DNA of 64,000 nt from Lishizhenia sp965656535 (GCA_965656535.1 CBFHKX010000004.1:186001-250000), one strand, 5' to 3'. Counted from the first letter of the stretch, positions 42,682-51,866 are shown. Notes: generated by a model from the letters alone, not told the origin. Numbers and translations are program-made.

Positions 42682-42725
42682 CAAAATTAAGCATAGCGGT
42701 AGTGATAATGCGTAACATTTGTTAC
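42682..42725 (-). promoter_or_regulatory. Crp/Fnr-type operator plus -7 element, site E (DUF983-crp operon)
   Basis: Minus strand palindrome GTAACAAATGTTAC (42725-42712), 22 bp, then a perfect -7 TAATTTTG (42689-42682), only 12 bp before the ATG. It implies autoregulation of the regulator. Confidence 0.82.
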
Positions 42726-42768
42726 AAAGTTTTCAACGTGTTCTTTTCTGTATTCGCGTACTTTATGA

Positions 42769-43392
42769 TGTTGTTCACCCCAATTAGATGGTTTTGTAGC
42801 TAACAATGGTTATTTAACTTCTTTTACAGAACAAGATGGAGATGCAACAAACGAATTACAAGACATTTCTTTAACAGGTTCTAACTTGTCGTTAACAAAT
42901 GGCTCGACGATAGATTTATCTACAATAAATACAGATACACAAGATTTGACTGCGGCTACTTTAAACGGTACGGTATTAGATATAAGCATAGAAAATGGTT
43001 CTTCTGTATCGGTTGACTTGTCAGGCTTATTAGTAGGATTACAAAATCAATTAGATGATTTAGAAGCTAGAGTAGAGGAGTTAGAAGCTTGTGCATGCGA
43101 TAGTGTAGGTTTAGAAGATGAAGCTACGGAGATAGGTATTTTGTATCACAATATTCCAAATCCATTTAACAATACATCAGTTATAAAATATTACATTCCA
43201 ACATGGGCATCGTCTGCCAACCTAGTTATATCTGATGATATAGGTAAGATCATCTTAAACGAGGAATTATTTGAGAAAGGTGCCTATGGAAAATTACATG
43301 TTAATGCAGAAGGATTAAGTACAGGTGTTTATCAGTACACACTGTATATTAATCAAACAGTAATAGATACCAAAAAGATGCTGGTGCAGTAA
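42769..43392 (+). pseudogene. 5'-truncated remnant of a T9SS type A secreted protein
   Basis: An open frame begins after a TGA at 42766 without any in-frame ATG or signal peptide. It encodes NNGYLTSFTEQDGDATNELQ, a pattern typical of the middle of long repetitive Bacteroidetes surface proteins. A coiled coil (LQNQLDDLEARVEELEA) and an intact type A C-terminal sorting domain (NIPNPFNNTSVIKYYIP ... GVYQYTLYINQ) follow, with an own terminator. Without an export signal the product cannot reach the T9SS, so this looks like the leftover 3' end of a larger gene. A TTG at 42886 could start a cytoplasmic fragment. Confidence 0.75.
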
Positions 43393-43411
43393 AGTATTAG
43401 AACATCAACAT

Positions 43412-43447
43412 AAAAAGGATTTCAAATTATTGGAATCCTTTTTTATT
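43412..43447 (+). terminator. Terminator after the T9SS remnant
   Basis: Stem AAAAAGGATT / AATCCTTTTT, with further pairing towards the loop, followed by T's. Confidence 0.8.
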
Positions 43448-43518
43448 TCCAAAGATTTTTAAGGGTAGAGCCATCAAAACAAAAAAAGCCTATCAAATAA
43501 ATGATAAGCTTTTAAATG

Positions 43519-43592
43519 TGAGCCCGAAAGGATTCGAACCTTTGACCGCCTCCTTAGAAGGGAGGTGCTCTATCCAGCTGAGCTACGAGCCC
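43519..43592 (-). tRNA. tRNA-Arg (anticodon TCT)
   Basis: Minus strand: acceptor GGGCTCG paired with CGGGCTC (two G-T pairs), D-arm GCTCAGCTGGATAGAGC, anticodon loop CTTCTAA, T-arm AAGGTTCGAATCCTT, discriminator A. Confidence 0.95.
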
Positions 43593-43645
43593 AAATAAAT
43601 CAAAAAGAAATCAAATAAAAAAGGGGATGATTTCTCATCCCCGTG

Positions 43646-43720
43646 TCGGGGTGGCAGGATTCGAACCTGCGACCTCCTGCTCCCAAAGCAGGCGCGATGA
43701 CCGGGCTACGCTACACCCCG
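43646..43720 (-). tRNA. tRNA-Pro (anticodon TGG)
   Basis: Minus strand: acceptor CGGGGTG/CACCCCG, anticodon arm CCTGC-TTTGGGA-GCAGG, T-arm GCAGGTTCGAATCCTGC, discriminator A. Confidence 0.96.
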
Positions 43721-43854
43721 AGAATGACTCTCTTGACTTATTCAGTATTTCAATTAATCAAAACAATTCGTTAATTGTTTTTTAAATCGGAGTGCAAAGA
43801 TATTGTATCTTTTCTAAACTCCAACTAATTTTTAAAATTAATTAAAAATTTTTG

Positions 43855-43941
43855 CGGTGAAGGCGGGATTCGAACCCGCGGTACGATTGCTCGCACGTCA
43901 GTTTAGCAAACTGGTGGTTTCAGCCACTCACCCACTTCACC
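43855..43941 (-). tRNA. tRNA-Ser (anticodon GCT)
   Basis: Minus strand: acceptor GGTGAAG/CTTCACC, anticodon loop TTGCTAA, long variable arm (class II, 87 nt), T-arm GCGGGTTCGAATCCCGC, discriminator G. Confidence 0.95.
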
Positions 43942-44131
43942 AAAATCCTTAAAAGAACGTGGGAGCAAAATTAGTAAAAGCATTGATACCTCAAAATAAA
44001 AATATCAGTTTTTTAAATAAAAAAAGAGGACGTTTTTTTATATGCTTCATTTCTAGTTACTACAATGAGAAAGAGCCAACTTTTATTTTCAATTATTAAA
44101 CAAATAATACGCTTTTTTAGTTTAAATAGAG

Positions 44132-45151
44132 ATGAAAGTACCACTCCTTCAATTTACAGATAAAGGTATTTATTGCCAAAGAGCCGAAATTTACATAGAT
44201 CCATGGAAGCCCGTAGAGTATGCACTAATTACTCATGGTCATGCAGACCACGCCCGTTGGGGAAGTAGAAAATATTTGTGTCATACATTAACAAAAAGAA
44301 TAATTGAGTTTAGACTTGGAAAAATTAATTGTCAAACAGTAAACTATAACGAAACCATAATCATTAACGGAGTGAAACTTTCTTTTCATCCTGCTGGTCA
44401 TGTAATTGGGAGTTCGCAAATACGTGTCGAGTATAAGGGAGAAGTTTGGGTTGCCAGTGGAGATTATAAAGTTGAGTATGATGGTATTTCTCAAGCTTTT
44501 GAACCAGTTAAATGTCATACTTTTATTTCAGAATGTACTTTCGGACTCCCTATTTTTCAATGGAAACCGCAGCAAGATGTTTTCGACCAAATTAACGCTT
44601 GGTGGAAAAAGAATAGAGAAGAAGAAAAGTCTTCTCTGCTTTTTGGGTATAGTTTAGGTAAAGCACAACGGTTATTACAAAATATAGATACGACTATTGG
44701 TTCTGTTTATACGCATGCAGCGGTCGAAAACATAAACGAATTGTTTAGAGAAGAAGGAGTAAAACTACCTGAAACGAATAGAATAACGAAAGAAACAACT
44801 AAGGATAAGTTTAAAGGGAATTTAATTATTGCTCCTCCTGGTGCAATGGGATCAAGTTGGACCAAAAAAATGCAACCTTTCTCAACTGGCGTAACTTCTG
44901 GATGGATGAATTTGAGAGGTGCAAGAAGACGAAGGGGTGCAGATAGAGGATTTGTACTGTCTGACCATGCAGATTGGTCGGGTTTGCTCATGGCAATAAA
45001 AGAGACAGGTGCTGAAAATATCATTACAACGCACGGATATACTTCTGTCTTTTCAACATATTTAAATAGTATTGGATACAATGCAACGGTTGAAAGTACA
45101 GAATTCGAGGGTGAGTCTTTAGACGAAAAAGAAAAGGAGGAAACAGAATGA
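44132..45151 (+). CDS. Ligase-associated DNA damage response exonuclease (MBL/beta-CASP)
   Basis: A 339-residue metallo-beta-lactamase-fold nuclease of the group found with bacterial ATP-dependent ligases. Zinc ligands: ITHGHADHARWG (H-x-H-x-D-H), FHPAGHVIGS, GDYKVEYDG, SDHADWSGL and TTHGYT near the C-terminus. It belongs to a repair module with the ligase, DEXH helicase and PdeM. Its last 4 nt (ATGA) overlap the ligase start, so the two are coupled. The other half of the module lies at 24166-27251. Confidence 0.92.
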   Translation: MKVPLLQFTDKGIYCQRAEIYIDPWKPVEYALITHGHADHARWGSRKYLCHTLTKRIIEFRLGKINCQTVNYNETIIINGVKLSFHPAGHVIGSSQIRVEYKGEVWVASGDYKVEYDGISQAFEPVKCHTFISECTFGLPIFQWKPQQDVFDQINAWWKKNREEEKSSLLFGYSLGKAQRLLQNIDTTIGSVYTHAAVENINELFREEGVKLPETNRITKETTKDKFKGNLIIAPPGAMGSSWTKKMQPFSTGVTSGWMNLRGARRRRGADRGFVLSDHADWSGLLMAIKETGAENIITTHGYTSVFSTYLNSIGYNATVESTEFEGESLDEKEKEETE

Positions 45152-46722
45152 AAGCGTTTGCAAACTTTATTAGAAAAGTAGATGAAACTACAAAAACTAC
45201 TTTAAAAATAGCTGCTATTGCTGATTATTTTGGTTCCTCAAACGATAGAGATAAAATTTGGGCTATTGCTTTGTTCACCAGTAGAAGACCAAAAAGGGCA
45301 GTTCCCACAGCTTTAATAAGAAAATGGGCTGCAGAAGAAGCACATTTACCACTTTGGTTATTTGAAGAAAGCTATCACATCGTAGGAGATTTAGCGGAAA
45401 CAGTTTCTTTATTGATTAAGCAAGACGGATCAAGTAATTATACACTAACGGAAGTTATAGAGCTTGTTATAGAGCTTAAAGAGTTAGAGGAGAGTGCGAA
45501 AGAGAAAAAAGTAAAAAAGCTTTGGAAAAACTTTACACAAGCAGAATGTTTTATCTTTAATAAAATTTTGACAGGAGGTTTTCGAATTGGTATTTCTCAA
45601 AAAAACTTAGTTAAAGGACTATCTCTTGCTACTGGTATTGAAGAAAATGTTCTGGCACATAGAATTATGGGAAATTGGTCGCCCATTACACATACTTTTA
45701 ATTCATTAATAATTGACTACAATCCAGCAGATGATGCTTCAAAACCTTATCCGTTTTACTTGGCTTATCCCTTAGAAGACGATTTAAGTAAATTAGGGAT
45801 TTGTAAAGATTGGCAAATTGAGCTAAAGTGGGACGGTATTCGTGGTCAGATTATAAAAAGAAATGGAGAGATTTTTGTCTGGAGTAGAGGAGAAGAGCTT
45901 GTTACGGATAAATATCCGGAGTTTGCCGTTTTGCGAGAATGCCAAATTGACAACTTTGTTTTAGATGGTGAAATTTTGCCTTGGAAAGACAACCAACCTA
46001 TGACGTTTCATGACATGCAGCGTAGAATAGGTAGAAAAACCGTTGGAAAAAAATTATTAGAAGAGGTTCCTATTCGTTTTATGGTATACGACGTATTAGA
46101 ATATGAATCTCAAGATTATCGAGAAAAACAATTATCTGAAAGAAGAGAAACGTTAGTTAGATTACTACAGTCTATAAATTTGAGTTGTCTTATGCTTTCC
46201 CAAACGATTGAAACAGAAAACTGGGAAAATCTTAAAGAAGAACAAATAAAAGCCAGGGAAAACGGAACCGAAGGGTTGATGTTAAAAAGACGTTCGTCTA
46301 AATATGAGATAGGAAGAAAAAAAGGAAATTGGTGGAAATGGAAAGTAGATCCTTATACAATAGATGCTGTGATGACTTACGCTATGCGCGGTCATGGTAG
46401 AAGAGCAAATTTGTATACAGATTTAACCTTTGGTTTATGGGATAATGGCGAGTTGATTACGTTTGCAAAAGCATATTCTGGCTTAACAGATAAAGAGTTT
46501 AAAGAAATCAATCAGTTCATTCGTAAAAATACTATGCAGAAATTTGGACCAGTTAAACAAGTTAAACCTGAGTTAGTATTTGAAATTGCCTTTGAAGGGA
46601 TTGCGCAGTCTACTCGACATAAAAGTGGGGTAGCCGTTCGGTTTCCTCGTATTCACAGGTGGAGAATTGATAAAAAAGCCGAAGAAGCAAACACACTAGA
46701 TGATTTAAAATCTTTACTTTAA
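45148..46722 (+). CDS. ATP-dependent DNA ligase (bacterial ligase-associated type)
   Basis: A 524-residue nick-sealing enzyme, additional to the essential NAD-dependent LigA. Residues 1-~200 form the N-terminal DNA-binding domain of this ligase class. The catalytic Lys227 lies in ELKWDGIRGQ; further motifs are VLDGEILPW, MVYDVLEY, GTEGLMLKRR and the WWKWKVDPY motif, followed by the OB-fold domain ending KSGVAVRFPRIHRWR. It is translationally coupled to the MBL exonuclease. Confidence 0.94.
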   Translation: MKAFANFIRKVDETTKTTLKIAAIADYFGSSNDRDKIWAIALFTSRRPKRAVPTALIRKWAAEEAHLPLWLFEESYHIVGDLAETVSLLIKQDGSSNYTLTEVIELVIELKELEESAKEKKVKKLWKNFTQAECFIFNKILTGGFRIGISQKNLVKGLSLATGIEENVLAHRIMGNWSPITHTFNSLIIDYNPADDASKPYPFYLAYPLEDDLSKLGICKDWQIELKWDGIRGQIIKRNGEIFVWSRGEELVTDKYPEFAVLRECQIDNFVLDGEILPWKDNQPMTFHDMQRRIGRKTVGKKLLEEVPIRFMVYDVLEYESQDYREKQLSERRETLVRLLQSINLSCLMLSQTIETENWENLKEEQIKARENGTEGLMLKRRSSKYEIGRKKGNWWKWKVDPYTIDAVMTYAMRGHGRRANLYTDLTFGLWDNGELITFAKAYSGLTDKEFKEINQFIRKNTMQKFGPVKQVKPELVFEIAFEGIAQSTRHKSGVAVRFPRIHRWRIDKKAEEANTLDDLKSLL

Positions 46723-46724
46723 AA

Positions 46725-46753
46725 AAAATGGGAAAGTTTAGCTTTCCCATTTT
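46725..46753 (+). terminator. Bidirectional terminator after the DNA ligase gene
   Basis: Perfect 12-bp stem AAAATGGGAAAG / CTTTCCCATTTT with a 5-nt loop between convergent genes. Confidence 0.85.
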
Positions 46754-46769
46754 CATCTTTAAAAGTTAC

Positions 46770-47621
46770 TTATTTAGTTACAATAACCAAGTATTTACTT
46801 ATTCGCCAAAACTTTTCGTAATCAGTAATGATTAATTTATTTTCTTCCCACTTGTAAGCGCTAGAAGAATGGTCGGTAATAAGTTTTGGTTTCTCTCCAA
46901 TTACAGTAATTTGTGTAATTTTAGTTCTATCGGCTGCCGTAAAATAGCTTTGGTTCATTTCGTCGCTTAAATCCGTTTTCTTACCAATTCCTATAAAACC
47001 TCCGGCTTGTTCAATTACGCCGTTTGCCATAAGCTCTTCTTGTGTTCCCATTGTGTAGTATACCTTATTGAGTTCGTGCATAACATCCAAGGCCAAATCT
47101 ACTTGCTCTTGGTATTCATCAAATAATTCTGAATACTCAATATCTAAATCTGCCAATTGATTCTGTAAGGATTCAATTTGTTCGTCTTTTGATTTGATCT
47201 GAAGTACAAGTCTGTCTATCATTCCTTGCATTTCGGAAATTTTGATGTCTTTTTGTTTCAGCTTTCCTTGTAACTGTCTTACACGTTTTGCGTTTTGTTC
47301 TCTAAGTGAATTAATTTCCTGAATCTGCTGCATAATCCAATCTCTGCCGTCTGGAGCAAGTTCTGGACTCTCAGATTTTATTCTAATTTCGTCCTTTTTT
47401 AAACTAATTTTTGCAAGGTTATCTTGTATTTCGTTAAAAAAAGCAATCGACTCATTGATGACAGAATCTTTATTTTGGCTTTCTAAACGCAGTTGGTTTA
47501 CTTCATTTTTAAGCTTAATAAGTTCTTCAGAGCTTATGTTAGCTCCGTTTTCTGTTGTTGTGTTGTCCGTTTTACAGCTAAACAAAGCAAGTGTCGAAAG
47601 TGCAATAATCCATTTATTCAT
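46770..47621 (-). CDS. Coiled-coil lipoprotein
   Basis: A 283-residue lipoprotein: signal with lipobox LALFSC (lipidated Cys at residue 16), then a long coiled coil (about 30-190, e.g. LKNEVNQLRLESQNKD, RQLQGKLKQKDIKISEMQ). A small globular C-terminal domain (VIEQAGGFIGIGKKTDL, ITQITVIGEKPKLITDH) follows. I recognise the general architecture from Bacteroidetes lipoproteins but know no function. It is divergent from the M61 peptidase. Confidence 0.8.
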   Translation of the reverse strand: MNKWIIALSTLALFSCKTDNTTTENGANISSEELIKLKNEVNQLRLESQNKDSVINESIAFFNEIQDNLAKISLKKDEIRIKSESPELAPDGRDWIMQQIQEINSLREQNAKRVRQLQGKLKQKDIKISEMQGMIDRLVLQIKSKDEQIESLQNQLADLDIEYSELFDEYQEQVDLALDVMHELNKVYYTMGTQEELMANGVIEQAGGFIGIGKKTDLSDEMNQSYFTAADRTKITQITVIGEKPKLITDHSSSAYKWEENKLIITDYEKFWRISKYLVIVTK

Positions 47622-47676
47622 GGCAAAGTTTTTGTTTCTTGTTCATAACAAAGCTAATTATTTATCTTGTAAATTA

Positions 47677-47684
47677 TATATTTG
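47677..47684 (+). promoter_or_regulatory. Candidate -7 element (TATATTTG) of the M61 peptidase gene
   Basis: Perfect TAnnTTTG 21 bp before the chosen ATG; it overlaps a TTG codon that would otherwise extend the frame, supporting the later start. Confidence 0.5.
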
Positions 47685-47705
47685 AACAAAAATCATATGA
47701 ACACA

Positions 47706-49493
47706 ATGAAGAACTTTTTTTATACGTCGTTACTTTTTATCTTTTCGTTAGTAACCTATGCACAATCTGTAAACTACCATCTTACAATGCCAATGCCTCA
47801 AAACCATTACTTTGAGGTTGAAATGAATTTAAATGATTTTGAAGGCGATTATATAGACATTCAAATGCCAATTTGGGCGCCGGGTTCTTATTTAGCTAGA
47901 GAATTTGCTAGACACGTAAACTTGGTGAAAGCAAAAGACGGTAGCGGAAAAGAGTTAGAAGTTTATAAACGCAATAAAAATACTTGGAGAATAGAAAAGG
48001 GGAGCGCTAAAGAAGTGAAAGTAAATTATGAGGTGTATGCTTTTGAACTTTCTGTTAGAACTTCTTTCTTAGACTTAACGCATGGATATGTAAACGGATC
48101 TAGCATATTCATGTATCCAGAAAACCATAAAAATCTAAGTGGAGAACTTCAAATAACTCCTCACCAAAGCTTTAAAAAAATAAGTACAGCTTTACCAACA
48201 AAAGGAGAAGGTTTAGCAAATGAAAATAACAGTAAGGTTTTTACTTTTGAAAATTACGACCACCTAGCAGATTCTCCTATCGAAATCGGAAACCAAGAAA
48301 CATTTACTTTTGATGCTGCGGGCGTAAAACATACAGTTGCAATGTACGGCGTAGGTAATTATGATATTCCAACATTGAAAAAAGACATGGCTGCTGTAGT
48401 TGAAAGCGCAACAAATGTTTTTAATGAAAATCCGAACAAAGAATATTTATTTATTATACACAACGTTGTAAACGGAGGTGGAGGTTTAGAACACTGCGCT
48501 TCTACAACGCTGAGTGTAAATAGATGGACCTACGAAGGAAGCGCTTATCTTGGTTTTTTATCCTTAGTAGCACACGAGTATTTCCACCTTTGGAATGTGA
48601 AACGCATTCGACCAGTAGAACTAGGTCCGTTTAATTATAATGAAGAAAACTACACTTCTTTATTATGGGTAATGGAAGGTTTTACTTCTTATTACGACGA
48701 GTTATTACTTAGAAGAGCTGGTTTTTACAGTGAAGATGAGTATTTAAGTAAATTAAAATCTACTTTAAATTACGTAGAAGGTTCTGTTGGTAACAAAATT
48801 CAACCTGTTGCCCACGCGAGTTATGATGCTTGGATTAAAGCTTATCGTTCGAATGAAAATAGTTCTAATACCACGGTTTCTTACTATCCAAAAGGACAAT
48901 TGTTAGCGTCTGTTATTGATGCAATGATTATTAAAACGTACAAAGGGAAAAAGTCGTTAGATGATTTTATGCGTGTCTTATGGAATAAATACTACAAAGA
49001 GCTAAACAGAGGTTTTTCAGAAGATGAGTTCCAACAAGAATTAGAATCTTTCTTGAAAATGGATTTAAATGCATTTTTTAGAGATTACATTTTTGGTGTT
49101 AAAACAATACCTTACAATGCATATTTTTCTGAAGTTGGCTTAGAAGTGAAAGATATCAGCACCGCAAAGCCTTCTTTTGGAGCATCTGTTTCAGGCAGTA
49201 ACGGAAATGTTATAGTTAGAAGAGTAAGAGCAAATAGTGCTGCAGAAGAAGCAGGGTTAAGCGTGAATGACGAAATTATTTCTTTCAATGGCTTTAGGGT
49301 AGATGCTACAAGCTTTAATCAGTATGTAGACGGCTTAAAGTCGAATGAAGCTTTTACATTAATTATATCCAGAGATGATATTTTGATGGTACTTGAGCCA
49401 AAAATGGGAGAGTATAAACAAGATACCTATGATTTTGAACTAGATACAAACGAGAAATCGCTAGCACGCTATTGGTTAAGAACAGATAATTAG
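47706..49493 (+). CDS. M61-family (glycyl aminopeptidase-like) metallopeptidase with PDZ domain
   Basis: An exported zinc peptidase of 595 residues with signal peptide MKNFFYTSLLFIFSLVTYAQ. The beta-rich N-domain includes IWAPGSYLAREFARHV. The zinc site is HEYFH at about residue 290 (LVAHEYFHLWNVKRIRP), with the third ligand Glu probably in LWVMEGFTSYYDE. A PDZ domain is near the C-terminus (VRANSAAEEAGLSVNDEIISFNG). An ATG 9 bp upstream of the chosen start is also possible. The BNR-repeat gene follows after 1 bp. Confidence 0.92.
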   Translation: MKNFFYTSLLFIFSLVTYAQSVNYHLTMPMPQNHYFEVEMNLNDFEGDYIDIQMPIWAPGSYLAREFARHVNLVKAKDGSGKELEVYKRNKNTWRIEKGSAKEVKVNYEVYAFELSVRTSFLDLTHGYVNGSSIFMYPENHKNLSGELQITPHQSFKKISTALPTKGEGLANENNSKVFTFENYDHLADSPIEIGNQETFTFDAAGVKHTVAMYGVGNYDIPTLKKDMAAVVESATNVFNENPNKEYLFIIHNVVNGGGGLEHCASTTLSVNRWTYEGSAYLGFLSLVAHEYFHLWNVKRIRPVELGPFNYNEENYTSLLWVMEGFTSYYDELLLRRAGFYSEDEYLSKLKSTLNYVEGSVGNKIQPVAHASYDAWIKAYRSNENSSNTTVSYYPKGQLLASVIDAMIIKTYKGKKSLDDFMRVLWNKYYKELNRGFSEDEFQQELESFLKMDLNAFFRDYIFGVKTIPYNAYFSEVGLEVKDISTAKPSFGASVSGSNGNVIVRRVRANSAAEEAGLSVNDEIISFNGFRVDATSFNQYVDGLKSNEAFTLIISRDDILMVLEPKMGEYKQDTYDFELDTNEKSLARYWLRTDN

Positions 49494-49494
49494 A

Positions 49495-50796
49495 ATGAAG
49501 TATTTATATATATTATTTTTAAAAGGGATGCTGGTTGTCCCTTTTTTTGTATGCGGACAACCCTTTAAAAATGTTCAATTACCAAAGCCTGTTTTAGCTA
49601 CTTATCCGTTTTCGCAAGTAGAACCGAGTATAGCTATTCATCCTAATAGAAAAAGAAGAATGGTTGCGGGGTCTGTTATGAACGACTATTACTATTCAAA
49701 AAATGGAGGAAAATCATGGAAAGCAAAATCTCTCATGTCGCCCTCTTATGGCGTTGGTGGAGATCCTGTTCTTCACATAGATAAGAATGGAAAAGTACAT
49801 TATTTTCACTTGAGTAATCCTCCGGGTGGACAATGGTTGGATAGAATTGTTTGTCAGTCTTCAAATACAATTCAGGGTAATTTTAACGACGGAACTTTCC
49901 CAGCCCCAAACATACCAAAGGTACAAGATAAACATTGGGTTGCAGAACATCCAACAAAGAATGAACTGTATTTAACTTGGACACAGTTTGATGCATATGA
50001 TTCTAGTAACCCAACAGATTCTTCGCACATAGTCTTTTCAAAGTCTACAGATGGAGGACAATCATGGAGCGATCCAAAGCGTATTTCTATCCGTGGTGGA
50101 GATTGTTTGGATGGAGATAATACCGTAGAAGGCGCTGTACCTACTGTTGATAATGATGGTAATCTTTATGTTATCTGGACAGGTCCGCATGGCCTAGTAA
50201 TGAATAAATCTGAGGATGGCGGAGAAACGTGGTTAAACAAAGAAATAGAAATTGCGAATCAACCAGAAGGCTGGGCAATAGATATACCGGGTGTTAATAG
50301 GTGTAATGGACTTCCAATATTAACATGTTCAAGAAAAACAAATACCTTGTTTATCAATTGGTCAGATCAAAGAAATGGTTTGGATAATACAGATATATTC
50401 ATGTCTAAATCTACTGATGGTGGTTTTACTTGGACTGCACCCAAAAGGGTCAATCAAGATAGTACTAAAACGCATCAGTTTTTTACATGGATGACGATAG
50501 ACCAGAGTTCAGGATATATTTATTTTGTTTATTTCGATAGATCTAATTATGAAGATAATCAAACAGATGTAGTTTTGGCTGTTTCTAAAGATGAGGGAGA
50601 AACTTTTACAGCGTATACCATTAGTGAATCTCCATTTGTTCCAAGTGAGGCTATATTTTTTGGAGATTATAACAATATCGCAGCTGTCAAAGGGGTTGTT
50701 CGACCGATTTGGCCAAGAATGGATAATGGTCAAATAACACTTTGGACAGCTTTGATTAAAGAAAAGCAGTTAAAACCCGAATTCATAAAGAAATAA
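49495..50796 (+). CDS. Exported BNR/Asp-box repeat protein (sialidase-like)
   Basis: A 433-residue exported protein with signal peptide (MKYLYILFLKGMLVVPFFVCG). Five Asp-box-like motifs are visible: SKNGGKSW, STDGGQSW, SEDGGETW, STDGGFTW and SKDEGETF, indicating a six-bladed beta-propeller of the sialidase superfamily. A true sialidase would need an arginine triad and a Tyr/Glu pair that I cannot place with confidence, so it may be a non-hydrolytic propeller. It is co-transcribed with the M61 peptidase. Confidence 0.85.
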   Translation: MKYLYILFLKGMLVVPFFVCGQPFKNVQLPKPVLATYPFSQVEPSIAIHPNRKRRMVAGSVMNDYYYSKNGGKSWKAKSLMSPSYGVGGDPVLHIDKNGKVHYFHLSNPPGGQWLDRIVCQSSNTIQGNFNDGTFPAPNIPKVQDKHWVAEHPTKNELYLTWTQFDAYDSSNPTDSSHIVFSKSTDGGQSWSDPKRISIRGGDCLDGDNTVEGAVPTVDNDGNLYVIWTGPHGLVMNKSEDGGETWLNKEIEIANQPEGWAIDIPGVNRCNGLPILTCSRKTNTLFINWSDQRNGLDNTDIFMSKSTDGGFTWTAPKRVNQDSTKTHQFFTWMTIDQSSGYIYFVYFDRSNYEDNQTDVVLAVSKDEGETFTAYTISESPFVPSEAIFFGDYNNIAAVKGVVRPIWPRMDNGQITLWTALIKEKQLKPEFIKK

Positions 50797-50810
50797 AAAA
50801 ATGCGTTGCT

Positions 50811-51587
50811 TTATTCGTTGTGACCGAAAATCTCACTTTCTTTAACTGTATTTATGGTAGAATTTATAGGTGAGTAAATTTTGTATGAATTTTCCGAAAT
50901 ACCTACTATGCTGCCCATTACTTTTAATCCGTAATAATCCTCAAAAATAACTTGGTCGTCTATGCCATACGCCTTGCTGTTTTTGAATTTTTTAATGAAA
51001 TACAATTTATCTGTATTTGATTTAACATATTTTATTGAACCGGTTTCATCGTGCACTTCAAGAACAATATACTCTTCGTTAATTTCTATGATTTTTCCAG
51101 TTTTATCGTGTTTTTTAGAATAGAAAACCAGATCATTCATTGAAAACGCAGTACTAAGATTAGTGTTTTCTTCCTTGTGCTGGTTCAGATCTTGAACTAC
51201 TAAATCATGATGATTAATTCTTGGTATTTGGTCAAACGCTATAAACTCTGGCGTATTGAAATCAATAATGTCTGCCGAAATCGTGGCTGTTTGTTTTACC
51301 CAAAATAAGAATAGTTTAATTTTAAAGTCTACCGTAACATTTGCCAGAGCTTGTCCATCTTTCAATGCTGTCTGTGCGTAAAGGTTCTTTTTCGCATCCA
51401 TTACTAATCCATCTGAAGAAAAGAAACTGATTCCAAAAAAGTATCGAGCAGACGCAGAACCGGTAGCTAACCCAACTGTTCTAAAATTAGCATTTGTTAT
51501 TGATGCATTACCCGTCATACTTCCTCCTTTGTAAAAAGAACAAGAGCTAAATAAACAGAATAGTAGTAAAAAACTGTAGGCTTTCAT
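50811..51587 (-). CDS. DUF6567-family lipoprotein
   Basis: A 258-residue lipoprotein with lipobox FSSC (lipidated Cys about residue 16). The N-terminal half (GNASITNANFRTVGLATGSASARYFFGI, quoted for position; LKDGQALANVTVDFK) fits DUF6567. The C-terminal half (~130-258) has repeated SH3-like segments such as DQVIFEDYYGLKVMGSIVGI. Role unknown. It is convergent with the BNR gene, 14 bp apart. Confidence 0.82.
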   Translation of the reverse strand: MKAYSFLLLFCLFSSCSFYKGGSMTGNASITNANFRTVGLATGSASARYFFGISFFSSDGLVMDAKKNLYAQTALKDGQALANVTVDFKIKLFLFWVKQTATISADIIDFNTPEFIAFDQIPRINHHDLVVQDLNQHKEENTNLSTAFSMNDLVFYSKKHDKTGKIIEINEEYIVLEVHDETGSIKYVKSNTDKLYFIKKFKNSKAYGIDDQVIFEDYYGLKVMGSIVGISENSYKIYSPINSTINTVKESEIFGHNE

Positions 51588-51866
51588 ATTTTTAAGTTAT
51601 TTATTGCTAGTGTGAATATAAAGATAGAACTTTTTCTTTCTAAGTATAGGCGTCTATCATTTTTAGGTAGAGTTAGATCTATTTTTTTTGAAAAAAAAAG
51701 TAAGGGTTTGGAACAAAATGCGACAAAGCATTGTTAGCAATTGAGTGCGAAAGTAACAGAGAAACTGCCAAGTTGTCGTATAAAAATAAATGGCAAAAAT
51801 TTTGGTGTGTAGGGTGGAAGAGTTACTTTTAAACTCAGGAAAATAAAAATATTAAAAATTAATAAG

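Noticed and set aside
42886..43392. Treating the T9SS type A tail as an intact gene from TTG at 42886.
   Set aside because: The product would lack a signal peptide, and protein-like sequence continues in frame upstream of this codon to 42769.
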